NCBI GenBank assembly: GCA_017480445.1 | Contig: JAFVAO010000013.1 | Coordinates: 1-32,671 of the forward strand | Source of the DNA: Lachnospiraceae bacterium | Lineage (GTDB): Bacteria; Bacillota; Clostridia; Lachnospirales; Lachnospiraceae | Direction of reading: 5' to 3' | DNA: 32,671 nucleotides | Shown here: piece after piece, positions 7,825-17,501 of the stretch | Numbering within the stretch: the first letter of the stretch is position 1 | Layout: each line of letters begins with the position of its first letter | The notes under the pieces: generated by a model | What the model was told of the DNA's origin: nothing | Database searches by the model: none | What the model saw: the letters and a program-made list of their open reading frames with translations, nothing else | Made by a program: the position numbers and the translations under genes

Positions 7825-8700
7825 CTAATGGTAATATGTCTTCCAATGCGCGATGACCTCTGCCGTATCTTCATACGAAAGCGCTGTCAGTGACCAGAGC
7901 ATCCGCCTCGCCGGTTCCGTCTGCCCCTGCCGGACATATTGGTTGACCAGTTTCAAAAGCCGGCGGGGATATGCACCCACCGGAAGCGTGATCATCCGAT
8001 CTTTGAAACTGTTTTCTGCATATTGTCCGTTCGCCGCCACGCGGAAAGTCGGTTCAATCTCTCCACGCATAAAGGCCCGTTCCTGCCTGTGGGCATATAT
8101 TCCCACCCCGAAACAACCTAACGAAAAAAGTACTACAATTCCCGTTAGCATGTATAATGTTTCTCGTAATTCCAGTGGATTGTCTACGGTGTTTAACAGG
8201 ATGGGCAGCACATGCGCACGCATATCTTCCTCTGAAGCATACCATCCGCTCCCCCACACCGCATCCTGCAGATATTGATACTCTGTCTCACTCAGATTTT
8301 TGATGATCCCGATCCGGTTAAGAGTCTGTTCGGACGGATACGCCAGCTCACCGTTTAAGTAAGCATAAGTGTCCTGCGTGATTGTCTCCATGATATCGTG
8401 ATCTGAGGAGGATATCTCCAGTCCGATCCAGTAAATTTCTTCACCGGCATATGCCGGAATCACATAATCATATAGATATAGTCCTGTATCAGAATGTCCT
8501 GCATATTTACCAAGTGAAACCGAAAACGTCCCCTCTACGGCATCCGTTTCCACAAGCGCTTTGCAATCCGTCTGCTCTGCATAAAGATCTACCGGCTGTT
8601 TCATAGCGGCGATCCAGTCTTTGCGAAACAGCAGAGATAAAACAACCATACCGATCAACAAGTAGGTTCCCATCATATACATAACTACATAACTTTTCAT
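7825..8700 (-). CDS. Membrane protein of unknown function, second of a tandem paralogous pair
   Basis: 291 aa. Two membrane helices, about residues 8-24 and 184-203, flank a predicted external domain that contains DYVIPAYAGEEIYWIGLEI and ends before NPLELRETL. The cytoplasmic tail ends with a helical unit, ARRMLWSLTALSYEDTAEVI, then HWKTYYH. The neighbour upstream has the same plan and matching segments (IPAYTEENTYWIGLEV; SLTGITYEEAEQVIENW), so the two arose by duplication. The start overlaps the stop of that neighbour by ATGA, which implies translational coupling. The pair follows atpC. I cannot give it a function. Confidence 0.8.
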   Translation of the reverse strand: MKSYVVMYMMGTYLLIGMVVLSLLFRKDWIAAMKQPVDLYAEQTDCKALVETDAVEGTFSVSLGKYAGHSDTGLYLYDYVIPAYAGEEIYWIGLEISSSDHDIMETITQDTYAYLNGELAYPSEQTLNRIGIIKNLSETEYQYLQDAVWGSGWYASEEDMRAHVLPILLNTVDNPLELRETLYMLTGIVVLFSLGCFGVGIYAHRQERAFMRGEIEPTFRVAANGQYAENSFKDRMITLPVGAYPRRLLKLVNQYVRQGQTEPARRMLWSLTALSYEDTAEVIAHWKTYYH

Positions 8701-9578
8701 GATCGATAATACCTCTGCCAGTTCTCGATCACCTGCTCCGCCTCCTCGTAGGTAATACCGGTGAGCGACCGCAGATCCTGTTTGGCGTATTCCAGTTCAT
8801 TCTGTTTTACGTATTGATCCACGCGTACAAACCATTCCTTGGGAAAGGATTGATTTCCGATCATCATGGTCCCTTTCGGCGCCTGTGCCGCAACTGTCTG
8901 CGGCGCGGCCGTCGTAGCGGATGCTGCACCGTTCCGGCTTCGCAGGTAAAAAAGGAGCAGCAAAACCAAGAACACCAATCCGGCCCAGAACAACACGATC
9001 GACAAAAGAAATGTGAATTTGGTTTTTGCCACGTCAAAGGTCGCAATATAATAGGGCTGCGTGAATTCTTCGATCTCGTCATTTGTATACCCCATATCGG
9101 CAAACATTGCCTTGAGGTAACTATAATGCTCGTCATCCATTTTCTTCAGGCAGCCGGATTTCGTCAGATAAATAGAACCAAAATTGCTCTCTTCCCCCAT
9201 CAGAAACGCATAGGATTCATCCGTGATCTGCTCCATAAGCTCCGTGTCCTGTTCAGGCACCTCAAGACCGATCCAATAGGTATTCTCCTCTGTATATGCG
9301 GGAATCGCGTAGTAATATTGATAAGATTTGCCGACCGTCCTGCCGTATTTATTCTCCGTCGTTGTCTCCATTTCCATGTAACTGCCAAGGGAAAAATCAT
9401 AATCCGTCCGGATGTGATCATATTTGGTCAGTTTGTCAAAATCCCCGCCGGGGCCGTACAAAGACACGCTCCCACGCATCGATGCAATACCTTCTGCAAA
9501 ATGTGTGCAAAATAAAATCAGACCGGCTACCGTAAGTACGACTCCCAGTCTCAGCCAAGCTCTTTTTATGCCTCTCAT
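8697..9578 (-). CDS. Membrane protein of unknown function, first of a tandem paralogous pair
   Basis: 293 aa. Membrane helices at about residues 10-28 and 187-212, a predicted external domain of about 150 residues between them, then a low-complexity Ala/Thr/Gln linker (SATTAAPQTVAAQAP) and a C-terminal helical unit, VDQYVKQNELEYAKQDLRSL. The downstream gene is a paralogue with the same layout but without the Ala-rich linker. It starts 14 nt after atpC with an AGAGAGG ribosome binding site, so it is probably the eighth gene of the ATP synthase transcript. No catalytic motif is recognisable. The role could be unrelated to the ATP synthase. Confidence 0.8.
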   Translation of the reverse strand: MRGIKRAWLRLGVVLTVAGLILFCTHFAEGIASMRGSVSLYGPGGDFDKLTKYDHIRTDYDFSLGSYMEMETTTENKYGRTVGKSYQYYYAIPAYTEENTYWIGLEVPEQDTELMEQITDESYAFLMGEESNFGSIYLTKSGCLKKMDDEHYSYLKAMFADMGYTNDEIEEFTQPYYIATFDVAKTKFTFLLSIVLFWAGLVFLVLLLLFYLRSRNGAASATTAAPQTVAAQAPKGTMMIGNQSFPKEWFVRVDQYVKQNELEYAKQDLRSLTGITYEEAEQVIENWQRYYRS

Positions 9579-9592
9579 GTTCCTGTCCTCTC

Positions 9593-10006
9593 TTATTTCG
9601 GCATATGTTTTTCTTTTCCCTGTAGCCTCGCCATGGCTCTTGCAAGCGCTGCCCGTGAGATGTGGTATTCCATAATACTCTGCTTTTGCTGCAGCTGTTC
9701 CTTGGCGCGCTCTGCTGCCGCCCTCGCCCGAAATGCATCGATCTCCTCCGGTCGTTCCGCGGAGAACACCAGCACATCTACATGGTTATGCGCCACCTTC
9801 AGGAAACCATCCGATACAATCGCCACATGGGTCTCTCCATCCGGCGTACGAAAACGCAGTTCACCGATCTCGATGGTGGTGGTCATCTGTTCATGATGCG
9901 CCATGATCGCCATTTCGCCGTCCTCGACCGGAAAAATGAGTATCTCACACGCTCCGTCGTAGAACACCCTGTCACAGGCAACGATTTTCAATGTAAACGT
10001 ATTCAT
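9593..10006 (-). CDS. atpC: ATP synthase F1 epsilon subunit
   Basis: 137 aa, normal length. The N-terminal beta sandwich covers about residues 1-85, with FPVEDGEMAIMAHHEQMTT, the typical glycine-containing turn and histidine segment, and a C-terminal helical hairpin covers 90-130 (AERAKEQLQQKQSIMEYHIS). Epsilon is part of the central stalk, links gamma to the c ring, and its C-terminal helices can inhibit ATP hydrolysis. The gene starts 4 nt after atpD and ends the core operon. Confidence 0.93.
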   Translation of the reverse strand: MNTFTLKIVACDRVFYDGACEILIFPVEDGEMAIMAHHEQMTTTIEIGELRFRTPDGETHVAIVSDGFLKVAHNHVDVLVFSAERPEEIDAFRARAAAERAKEQLQQKQSIMEYHISRAALARAMARLQGKEKHMPK

Positions 10007-10010
10007 GTTC

Positions 10011-11405
<1,395 letters not shown>

Positions 11406-12368
11406 TTACCTTTCTGCCTCTTCCTTTTGCTTACGCTTTTTCTTTTTCAATGCCTTGGCGCCGCCGATCACCTCAGTGATCTCCTGCGTGATCATCGCCT
11501 GGCGCACACGATTGTATTCCACGGAAAGTACCCGCAGCATATCTGTCGCGTTGTCCGTCGCCGACTGCATGGCGATCATGCGGGCATTCTCCTCGCTGGC
11601 ACTTCCCTCCACCAACGCACCGTATAAAAAACCGGTCACGTAGTTGTACGCCAGCTTTTCCAGAACCGCCTTGGGAGACGGATAAATCTCAAACCATTCC
11701 TCCGGAGGAAGCTCTTCGCTCTCCAGATCGTCCCCCCGCTTTTTTCTGGCCTCCGCAAGCAATTCCTGCTCCACAAATGTATGGGTCTTCAGCGGGAGCA
11801 GCTGCGCCGTCTCCACCACGGAACTCATACTGTTGATCATCCGTGTATAGATCACATATACGGCGTCCACCTCGCCCCTTTGATACAGATCCACTACATT
11901 CTCCGTGATCACCCGCGCGCGGTGCAGCGTCGGATTGGTGGCCGAGAACAGGAAATCCTTATCCAGCTCATATTTGTAGGAGGCAAAATATTGTCTCCCC
12001 ACTTCACCCACGACAAACAGCTTGTAGTGCTCCACGTCATCCACCCTGATCTGCGCTTCTTTCAGCACATTGTGGTTATACGCGCCAGCCATCCCTTTGT
12101 CGCCGGTGATCACAATAAACGCGGCCTTTTTCTCCGTCTCCAGAAGATCCTGCTCACGATTGTCAAAATAGATGTCCTGCATATCCGGAAAATGCAGCAG
12201 AATTTCCTTGATCTGTTCCTGCAAACCATAGAAATACGGCTCCGTGTTTTCCAGCTTCTGCTTGGCTTTCCGCAGTTTCATGGAGGACATCATGTACATG
12301 GCCTTCGTGATCTTCATCGTATCCCGGATACTATTTATTCTGTTTTGCAGCTCCTTCGTGTTAGCCAT
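11406..12368 (-). CDS. atpG: ATP synthase F1 gamma subunit
   Basis: 320 aa, longer than the usual 285-295. The N-terminal helix (ELQNRINSIRDTMKITKAM) and the C-terminal helix (NATDMLRVLSVEYNRVRQA) that form the rotor coiled coil are clear, as is the ITGDKGMAGAYN segment. The protein ends in a basic tail, KALKKKKRKQKEEAER, not typical of gamma. An insertion near residues 200-225 (ARKKRGDDLESEELPPEEW) accounts for the rest of the extra length. AGAGGAG lies 7 nt upstream of the ATG, and the gap to the fusion gene is 42 nt. Confidence 0.94.
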   Translation of the reverse strand: MANTKELQNRINSIRDTMKITKAMYMMSSMKLRKAKQKLENTEPYFYGLQEQIKEILLHFPDMQDIYFDNREQDLLETEKKAAFIVITGDKGMAGAYNHNVLKEAQIRVDDVEHYKLFVVGEVGRQYFASYKYELDKDFLFSATNPTLHRARVITENVVDLYQRGEVDAVYVIYTRMINSMSSVVETAQLLPLKTHTFVEQELLAEARKKRGDDLESEELPPEEWFEIYPSPKAVLEKLAYNYVTGFLYGALVEGSASEENARMIAMQSATDNATDMLRVLSVEYNRVRQAMITQEITEVIGGAKALKKKKRKQKEEAER

Positions 12369-12410
12369 TTCAGAACTCCTCTTGCCGCAGCACGCTTTCT
12401 CTGCGTCCTA

Positions 12411-14192
12411 TCAAAAGCTGTAAGTTGCTTTAAAGCTTTCCGCTGCTTCTATGATGGACGCTTTCACATCGTCCTCCAGATTGCCGGTGGTCGTCAAGCG
12501 GCCGATGAAATCTCCGTGTTCTTCTTTGAAATGATCCAATAGCGCCCGTCTGAACCCACGGATCCTGTCCGCCTCGATATCACTGAAGATATGCGCGTTC
12601 GCCGCCACCAGTGTGATCACCTGCTCTGCCATCGTAAACGGCGCTCCCAGAGGCTGTTTTAACAGCTCCATCAGAGCGCGGCCGTGTGCCAGCTGCCGTT
12701 TGGTATTGTCATCCAGATCGGAGGAGAACTGTGTAAATACCTCCATCTCGCGATACTGGGCCAAGTCGATTCGGATACTGCCGGCCGCCTTCTTCATGGC
12801 TTTGGTCTGTGCCGCGCCGCCCACACGCGACACGGACAGCCCCACGTTGACTGCCGGTCTCTGTCCCGCATTAAAAAGCTCACTCTCCAGATAGATCTGT
12901 CCGTCCGTGATCGAGATCACATTCGTGGGAATATAGGCAGAGACATCCCCCGCCTGGGTCTCAATGATCGGCAGCGCGGTGATGGAACCGCCGCCCAACT
13001 CCGGCGTCAGCCTGGAGGAACGCTCCAACAGTCTGGAATGTAGATAAAAGACGTCTCCGGGATAGGCCTCCCGCCCGGGAGACCGCTCCAGCAGCAGTGA
13101 AATCGCGCGATAGGCCACAGCATGCTTGGAGAGATCATCATAGATAATCAGCACGTCTTTGCCCTTATACATAAAATATTCCGCCAGTGCAGTCCCCGAA
13201 TAGGGCGCAATATATTGCAGCGGAGCAGGCTCCGATGCAGTGGCGGACACAACGATGGTATAATCCATCGCACCGCTTTTTTGCAGCGTATTGACCAGCT
13301 TGGCAATCGTCGATGCCTTCTGTCCGATCGCCACATAAATACAGATCACGTCTTTTCCGCGTTGATTCAAAATGGTATCCATGGCAATGGATGTCTTGCC
13401 GGTCTGCCGGTCCCCGATAATCAGCTCACGCTGCCCGCGTCCGATGGGGAACATGGAATCGATGGACAACAGTCCGGTCTCCATGGGAACCGCGACGGAT
13501 TTTCTGTCCACAATGCTGGGGGCAGGATTCTCCAGCGGTCTGTAACCGTCCGCCTCTATCTCGCCCGCTCCGTCAATCGGTGCTCCCAACGCATCCACGA
13601 CTCTGCCGAGGAAACGGTCTCCGACCGGGATACCTGCCATTTTCTCGGTGCGTACCACGCGACTGCCCTCATGGATCTGCGTGTCACGCCCAAACAAAAT
13701 AATACCGATCTCGTCTCTGCGGATATCCTGTACCATGCCCTTCACACCGCAGTCGAAGAGTACGATCTCACCATAGTACGCATGATCCATACCATGCACG
13801 TTCACAATACCGTCTCCTACCCAGTCGACGATTCCGATCTCTTTTTCCTTCGCTGCAAGCGTAAAATCCTGAATATTCGCTCTCAGGATCGATATGATAC
13901 TGTCGGGATCAAAGGCGCCTGCCTGTTCCTTTTGCAGATTGCTCCGCACGGAAGCGGCCACGGATTGCTGCAGTTGTTCCAGACGTCCCTGTTCACTCCA
14001 GTCGTACTCCCTGGTGCCCACACGCAGAATAAAGCCGCTCTTCAGAGAGGCATCCTCCCGCAGTACAATCTCTATGGACGCTTCCCCCGTCTCCTTTTGC
14101 AGGAAACGACGGATCCCGTCTAACTGTTCCTTGCTCGGAGCAGTCACATATACCAATTCCGCTTTCAGCGTTTCTCTGGTTTTCTGTATCAC
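12411..14192 (-). CDS. atpA: Delta(C-terminal domain)-alpha fusion subunit of F1 ATP synthase
   Basis: 593 aa against about 500 for a normal alpha subunit. Residues from about 95 onward are a complete alpha: FDPDSIISILRANI start, Walker A GDRQTGKT at 260-267, the conserved PAVNVGLSVSR with the arginine finger, and a normal C-terminus. Residues 1-82 look like the C-terminal domain of delta/OSCP: VYVTAPSKEQLDGIRRFL, TGEASIEIVLREDASLKSGF, then ILRVGTREYDWSEQGRLEQL, the delta pattern of a strand, a D-x-S-L-x-x-G turn and a final R-x-x-L helix. Residues 83-94 are a linker. There is no separate atpH: the start codon GTG overlaps the atpF stop (GTGA). The six-helix N-terminal domain of delta is missing. 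There is no strong ribosome binding site, so translation is probably coupled to atpF. Confidence 0.9.
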   Translation of the reverse strand: MIQKTRETLKAELVYVTAPSKEQLDGIRRFLQKETGEASIEIVLREDASLKSGFILRVGTREYDWSEQGRLEQLQQSVAASVRSNLQKEQAGAFDPDSIISILRANIQDFTLAAKEKEIGIVDWVGDGIVNVHGMDHAYYGEIVLFDCGVKGMVQDIRRDEIGIILFGRDTQIHEGSRVVRTEKMAGIPVGDRFLGRVVDALGAPIDGAGEIEADGYRPLENPAPSIVDRKSVAVPMETGLLSIDSMFPIGRGQRELIIGDRQTGKTSIAMDTILNQRGKDVICIYVAIGQKASTIAKLVNTLQKSGAMDYTIVVSATASEPAPLQYIAPYSGTALAEYFMYKGKDVLIIYDDLSKHAVAYRAISLLLERSPGREAYPGDVFYLHSRLLERSSRLTPELGGGSITALPIIETQAGDVSAYIPTNVISITDGQIYLESELFNAGQRPAVNVGLSVSRVGGAAQTKAMKKAAGSIRIDLAQYREMEVFTQFSSDLDDNTKRQLAHGRALMELLKQPLGAPFTMAEQVITLVAANAHIFSDIEADRIRGFRRALLDHFKEEHGDFIGRLTTTGNLEDDVKASIIEAAESFKATYSF

Positions 14193-14677
14193 TGTTTTTC
14201 ACCCGCTTTGATCAAAAATGCTTCGTAAAGAGACTTGTCCGTCTCCGCATTTTTCTGTGTCGCGGCGATTTTATGGACCGCGTCCACCACCATATCGCCA
14301 ATCTCCTGCTGCGTATTTTTCAGAATCTGATCCTTCTGCGCATGCGCATCCGCCACGGCCTTCTCTTCGATCTGTCTGGCCTTGTCCTTAGCCTCACCCA
14401 CAATTCTCTGATACTGCGCATCGGCATCCTCTCTGGCCGCCTTCAACATCTGCCGTTTTTCCTCTTCCGCCTGTGCCAGGGATTCGGAATATTGATCGCG
14501 CAGTGTCTCGGCCTCCGTCTGTTTCGCAGCCGCCTCCGCAAGCTGTCTGTCCGCCTCGGCCTGTCTGTCCGCGATGATCTTTTGCACCGGTTTGAACAAA
14601 AATACCCGCAAAGCCACAAACAGCACCAAGAGGTTGACAACCGTACAGATTAAATTCACCGGATCTATTTTCAGCAT
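14189..14677 (-). CDS. atpF: ATP synthase F0 b subunit
   Basis: 162 aa. One N-terminal membrane helix (about residues 9-30, ICTVVNLLVLFVALRVFLF) followed by PVQKIIADRQ, the conserved cytoplasmic entry, then a long alanine/glutamate-rich coiled coil to the end. b dimers form the peripheral stalk that holds F1 against rotation and normally bind delta through their C-termini. The stop codon overlaps the start of the delta-alpha fusion by 4 nt. Length is normal and b is not fused to delta, unlike in mycobacteria. Confidence 0.95.
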   Translation of the reverse strand: MLKIDPVNLICTVVNLLVLFVALRVFLFKPVQKIIADRQAEADRQLAEAAAKQTEAETLRDQYSESLAQAEEEKRQMLKAAREDADAQYQRIVGEAKDKARQIEEKAVADAHAQKDQILKNTQQEIGDMVVDAVHKIAATQKNAETDKSLYEAFLIKAGEKQ

Positions 14678-14714
14678 CCTTCCTACCTGCCCTTCTGCTT
14701 CCTGTTGTGTGGTA

Positions 14715-14939
14715 CTATTTCAACATAACAATAATCATCAGCGCGATAACGAAACAATAAATTGCCGTCGCCTCCGCCAATGCACATCCGAGGATCAATG
14801 CCGTATTGATCTTGCCCGATGCCTCCGGCTGTCTCGCGATCGCTTCCACTGCCTTTCCTGTGGCGAGGGCGATTCCGAGGCCCGCACCGATTGCGCCGAA
14901 TACGGCGATAGCTGCTCCAATTGCAACAAGTGTGTTCAT
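14715..14939 (-). CDS. atpE: ATP synthase F0 c subunit (rotor ring)
   Basis: 74 aa hairpin of two membrane helices with the polar loop ARQPEA. The ion-carrying glutamate is Glu56 in ALAEATAIY. Compared with sodium-dependent c subunits, in which Gln32, Glu65, Ser66, Thr67 and Tyr70 shape the site (Ilyobacter tartaricus numbering), the Gln position is Ile23 and the Ser is Ala57, while Thr58 and Tyr61 are kept. Loss of the glutamine favours protons as coupling ion, but the site is intermediate. AAGGAG lies 7 nt upstream of the ATG. Confidence 0.95.
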   Translation of the reverse strand: MNTLVAIGAAIAVFGAIGAGLGIALATGKAVEAIARQPEASGKINTALILGCALAEATAIYCFVIALMIIVMLK

Positions 14940-14993
14940 ACTTTTTCTCCTTTATCGTTTACTTTGTGTTAGTCTATAGCTTCGTTCTCCGGC

Positions 14994-15712
14994 TCAGTCC
15001 TCTGTCTCCAGCATCTCACTGATATACAGCGATGTCAAAAAAACAAATACATACGCCTGCAATACGCCGTCAAAAATATCAAAATAGACGCTCAAACCGC
15101 CGGCAGGATCACCGGCACCACAATCTTGATCATTTCCATGATGACGAACGCGCCCAGCACATTACCAAACAGTCGCATACACAGGGACAAGAGTCTGGTC
15201 ACGAGCTCCATCAGGTTGATCGGCGCCACCACCGGCACCGGCTCAATAAATTTGTGCAGCCATTTTCGGATGCCCAGATGGTAGATGCCTGCCGCCTCCA
15301 CCAGAATGATACTCATCGCCGCCAGCGCAATCGTGACATTCAGATCCTTCGTCGGGGATTTGAAGCCGAATAAGCCGAACATATTCGCCACACCGATATA
15401 GAGTAATACCGTGGTCAGCCAGGGCACATAAGATTTCCCCCGCTCCCCGATCATCCCTTCAACAAGTCCGGTCAGCTTGGTCACCAGCAGTTCTACCAAA
15501 GCCTGCCGCTTACTGATATGGTCGATGCGCATATTTCGCGTGAGCAAGACGGATACCAAAATAAGCACCGCCATGATGATCCATGTCACCACCACCGATT
15601 CGTAGATCGGGATGCCGTCCGCATATTGCGGGATGGCCGGTATCCTGATCGGGAGCGTAAAGACGGTTTCACATTCCAGTTCTTCCATCAGTCTTTCCGC
15701 CAGATCGCCCAA
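14994..15712 (-). CDS. atpB: ATP synthase F0 a subunit, frameshifted as sequenced
   Basis: The a subunit forms the two ion half-channels against the c ring. The essential arginine is present in LLSLCMRLFGNVLGAF. In the first frame translation stops at TGA 15092-15094, right after VVPVILPAV. Shifting by one base there restores LSVYFDIFDGVLQAYVF and 16 further residues to a stop at 14994-14996. This is the missing last membrane helix, with the conserved glutamine of LQAYVF. One missing T in a T run (15094-15096) explains it. The intact product would be about 239 aa. I prefer the TTG at 15710-15712, which has AAGGAG 8 nt upstream; an ATG at 15686-15688 is the alternative. As sequenced, the truncated protein should be non-functional. 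Confidence 0.85.
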
Positions 15713-15768
15713 ATAATCATCTCCTTCACTTTGAAGTACGGTCAACCGGGTGACCGTGTTATAAAGCA

Positions 15769-15800
15769 AGCGGCATGTTTCTCAAAGAGTACATGCCGCT
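15769..15800 (-). terminator. Hairpin between argG and atpB
   Basis: AGCGGCATGT and ACATGCCGCT form a perfect 10-bp stem with a 12-nt loop, followed on the minus strand by TTGCTTTAT. It starts 19 nt after the argG stop. The U tract is imperfect, so it may be a leaky terminator that lets part of the argG transcript run into atpB. A second small inverted repeat (CGGTCA/TGACCG, 15739-15756) lies between it and the atpB start. Confidence 0.6.
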
Positions 15801-15819
15801 AAACCACCGGGTTATCTCA

Positions 15820-17043
15820 TTAGAGCAGATCCATTCCCTGCTCCTGCATCTTCATTGCTCTCACCTTACAGGAAAGACCAAACAGATTGATAAAGCCCTC
15901 TGCATCGTGATGATCGTAGAGATCACCGGTCGTAAAGGACGCAATGCTCTCGTTGTACAGCGAATAAGGGGATGTGGTACCCGCCTTGATGATGTTGCCC
16001 TTGTAGAGTTTGAACTTCACCTCGCCGGTCACATACTTCTGTGTCTCCTCGATGAAAGCCTGCTCCGCCTGACGAAGCGGTGTGAACCATTTCCCTTCGT
16101 ATACGAGACTCGCAAAACGGCTGCCCATCTCTTTCTTCATCGCATAGGTATCGCGATCCAGAATCAACTCCTCAAGCTGCTGATGTGCCTCCATCAGGAT
16201 TGTTCCGCCGGGGGTCTCATACACGCCGCGGGACTTCATACCTACCACACGGTTCTCCACGATATCGATGATACCGATACCATGCTTGCCGCCCAGCTCA
16301 TTCAGGGTGTGAATGATATCGGAAACCTTCATTTGCTTGCCGTTCACGGAAGTGGGCACGCCCTTTTCAAAGGTCATCGTCACATATTCACCCTCATCCG
16401 GCGCCTTCTCCGGTGTGGTGCCGAGCACCAGCAGATGCTCATAATTCGGCTCATTGGCGGGATCCTCCAGCTCCAGACCCTCATGGCTGATATGCCAGAT
16501 GTTGCGGTCGCGGCTGTAGGAGGAATCTGCCGAAAACGGCAGATCTATGCCATGTGCTTTACAATATTCGATCTCGGACTCGCGGGAATCCATCGTCCAC
16601 TTATCATTTCTCCACGCAGCAATGATCTTGATATCGGGTGCCAGCGCTTTGATCCCCAGTTCGAAGCGGATCTGGTCATTGCCCTTGCCGGTCGCGCCGT
16701 GGCAGATTGCCGTAGCACCTTCTTTTCTGGCGATCTCCACCAGCTTCTTCGCGATCAGCGGACGTGCCATGGACGTTCCCAACAGATATTTATTCTCGTA
16801 AATCGCATTCGCCTGCACGCAGGGTACAATATACTGGTCACAGAACTCGTCGATCACATTCTCGATATACAGCTTGGATGCGCCGCAGAACTTCGCTCTC
16901 TCCTCCAGGCCGTCCAGCTCCTCCGCCTGCCCGCAGTCCACGCAGACGCAGATCACTTCGTAATCAAAATTCTCCTTTAACCAGGGAATGATCGCGGTGG
17001 TATCCAAACCACCCGAGTAAGCCAGTACCACTTTCTCTTTCAT
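15820..17043 (-). CDS. argG: Argininosuccinate synthase
   Basis: 407 aa, normal length. Joins citrulline and aspartate using ATP, the seventh step of arginine synthesis. The PP-loop ATP-binding motif [10 protein letters not shown] is at residues 8-17. Family segments [42 protein letters not shown] and [23 protein letters not shown] sequence are all present. GGAGG lies 8 nt upstream of the ATG. It has its own promoter and is separated from argCJB by the ATP synthase operon. argF and argH are not in the window. Confidence 0.97.
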   Translation of the reverse strand: MKEKVVLAYSGGLDTTAIIPWLKENFDYEVICVCVDCGQAEELDGLEERAKFCGASKLYIENVIDEFCDQYIVPCVQANAIYENKYLLGTSMARPLIAKKLVEIARKEGATAICHGATGKGNDQIRFELGIKALAPDIKIIAAWRNDKWTMDSRESEIEYCKAHGIDLPFSADSSYSRDRNIWHISHEGLELEDPANEPNYEHLLVLGTTPEKAPDEGEYVTMTFEKGVPTSVNGKQMKVSDIIHTLNELGGKHGIGIIDIVENRVVGMKSRGVYETPGGTILMEAHQQLEELILDRDTYAMKKEMGSRFASLVYEGKWFTPLRQAEQAFIEETQKYVTGEVKFKLYKGNIIKAGTTSPYSLYNESIASFTTGDLYDHHDAEGFINLFGLSCKVRAMKMQEQGMDLL

Positions 17044-17093
17044 ACTCTATGCCTCCATCACGTAAATTAAATGTTTCCTGAAACCTGAATCAT

Positions 17094-17122
17094 ACTATAC
17101 AACATTCTTCCCGGAAAAGCAA
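17094..17122 (-). promoter_or_regulatory. Promoter of argG
   Basis: On the minus strand TTGCTT (17117-17122) and TATAGT (17094-17099) are separated by exactly 17 nt, 50 nt upstream of the argG ATG. The -10 lies inside an imperfect dyad (GAAT...ATTC, about 17086-17106) that could bind a regulator. Confidence 0.65.
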
Positions 17123-17157
17123 GAAAAAGGGGGATACTTTTTTGATCCTGACTGTGC

Positions 17158-17163
17158 TATAAT
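17158..17163 (+). promoter_or_regulatory. -10 box upstream of the DUF1294 gene
   Basis: A perfect TATAAT lies 41 nt before the DUF1294 ATG. No good -35 is seen 16-18 nt upstream (TACTTT is the closest). The site lies back to back with the argG promoter. Confidence 0.4.
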
Positions 17164-17204
17164 CATCTTATTCGCTATTGAAGCTATTGAAAAGGAGAAA
17201 TCTC

Positions 17205-17501
17205 ATGCCGCAGCCACCTATATCCTCCACATTTATCCTCCTGTGTGCCTATCTGCTTGTGATCAATTTGATCGCTTTTGCAATGATGGGCAGTGACAAG
17301 CATCGCGCCAAAAGAAACGCCTGGCGCATCCCGGAAAAAGCCCTGTTCGCCTCCGCACTCCTGGGCGGCAGCATCGGTGCCATTCTCGGTATGCAGCAGT
17401 TCCGCCATAAGACCAAACACTGGTATTTCAAATATGGTATGCCGGCCATTCTGATCGCGCAGGTCGCACTGCTTATCTTTCTATGGGTACGGTTCAGGTA
17501 G
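17205..17501 (+). CDS. DUF1294 family membrane protein
   Basis: 98 aa. The DUF1294 signature is clear: SDKHRAKRNAWRIPEKALF, then GGSIGAILGMQQFRHKTKH. Three membrane helices are predicted, at about 8-26, 46-62 and 77-95. AAGGAG lies 7 nt upstream of this ATG. The family has no established function. The 3' end overlaps the 3' end of convergent degV by 8 nt. Confidence 0.88.
   Translation: MPQPPISSTFILLCAYLLVINLIAFAMMGSDKHRAKRNAWRIPEKALFASALLGGSIGAILGMQQFRHKTKHWYFKYGMPAILIAQVALLIFLWVRFR

Noticed and set aside
14189..14192. Separate atpH hidden by a frameshift between atpF and atpA
   Set aside because: The stop/start overlap is GTGA and leaves no space for a delta N-terminal domain; the delta-like segment is in frame with alpha without interruption.
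15089..15100. Programmed -1 frameshift in atpB
   Set aside because: The site lacks an X-XXY-YYZ slippery heptamer, and a missing T in a short run is the simpler explanation.
15739..15756. Riboswitch in the atpB leader
   Set aside because: Only a 6-bp inverted repeat is present, too small for a recognised riboswitch class.
15775..16980. Plus-strand open frame of 401 codons
   Set aside because: Antisense to argG, whose family motifs are complete.
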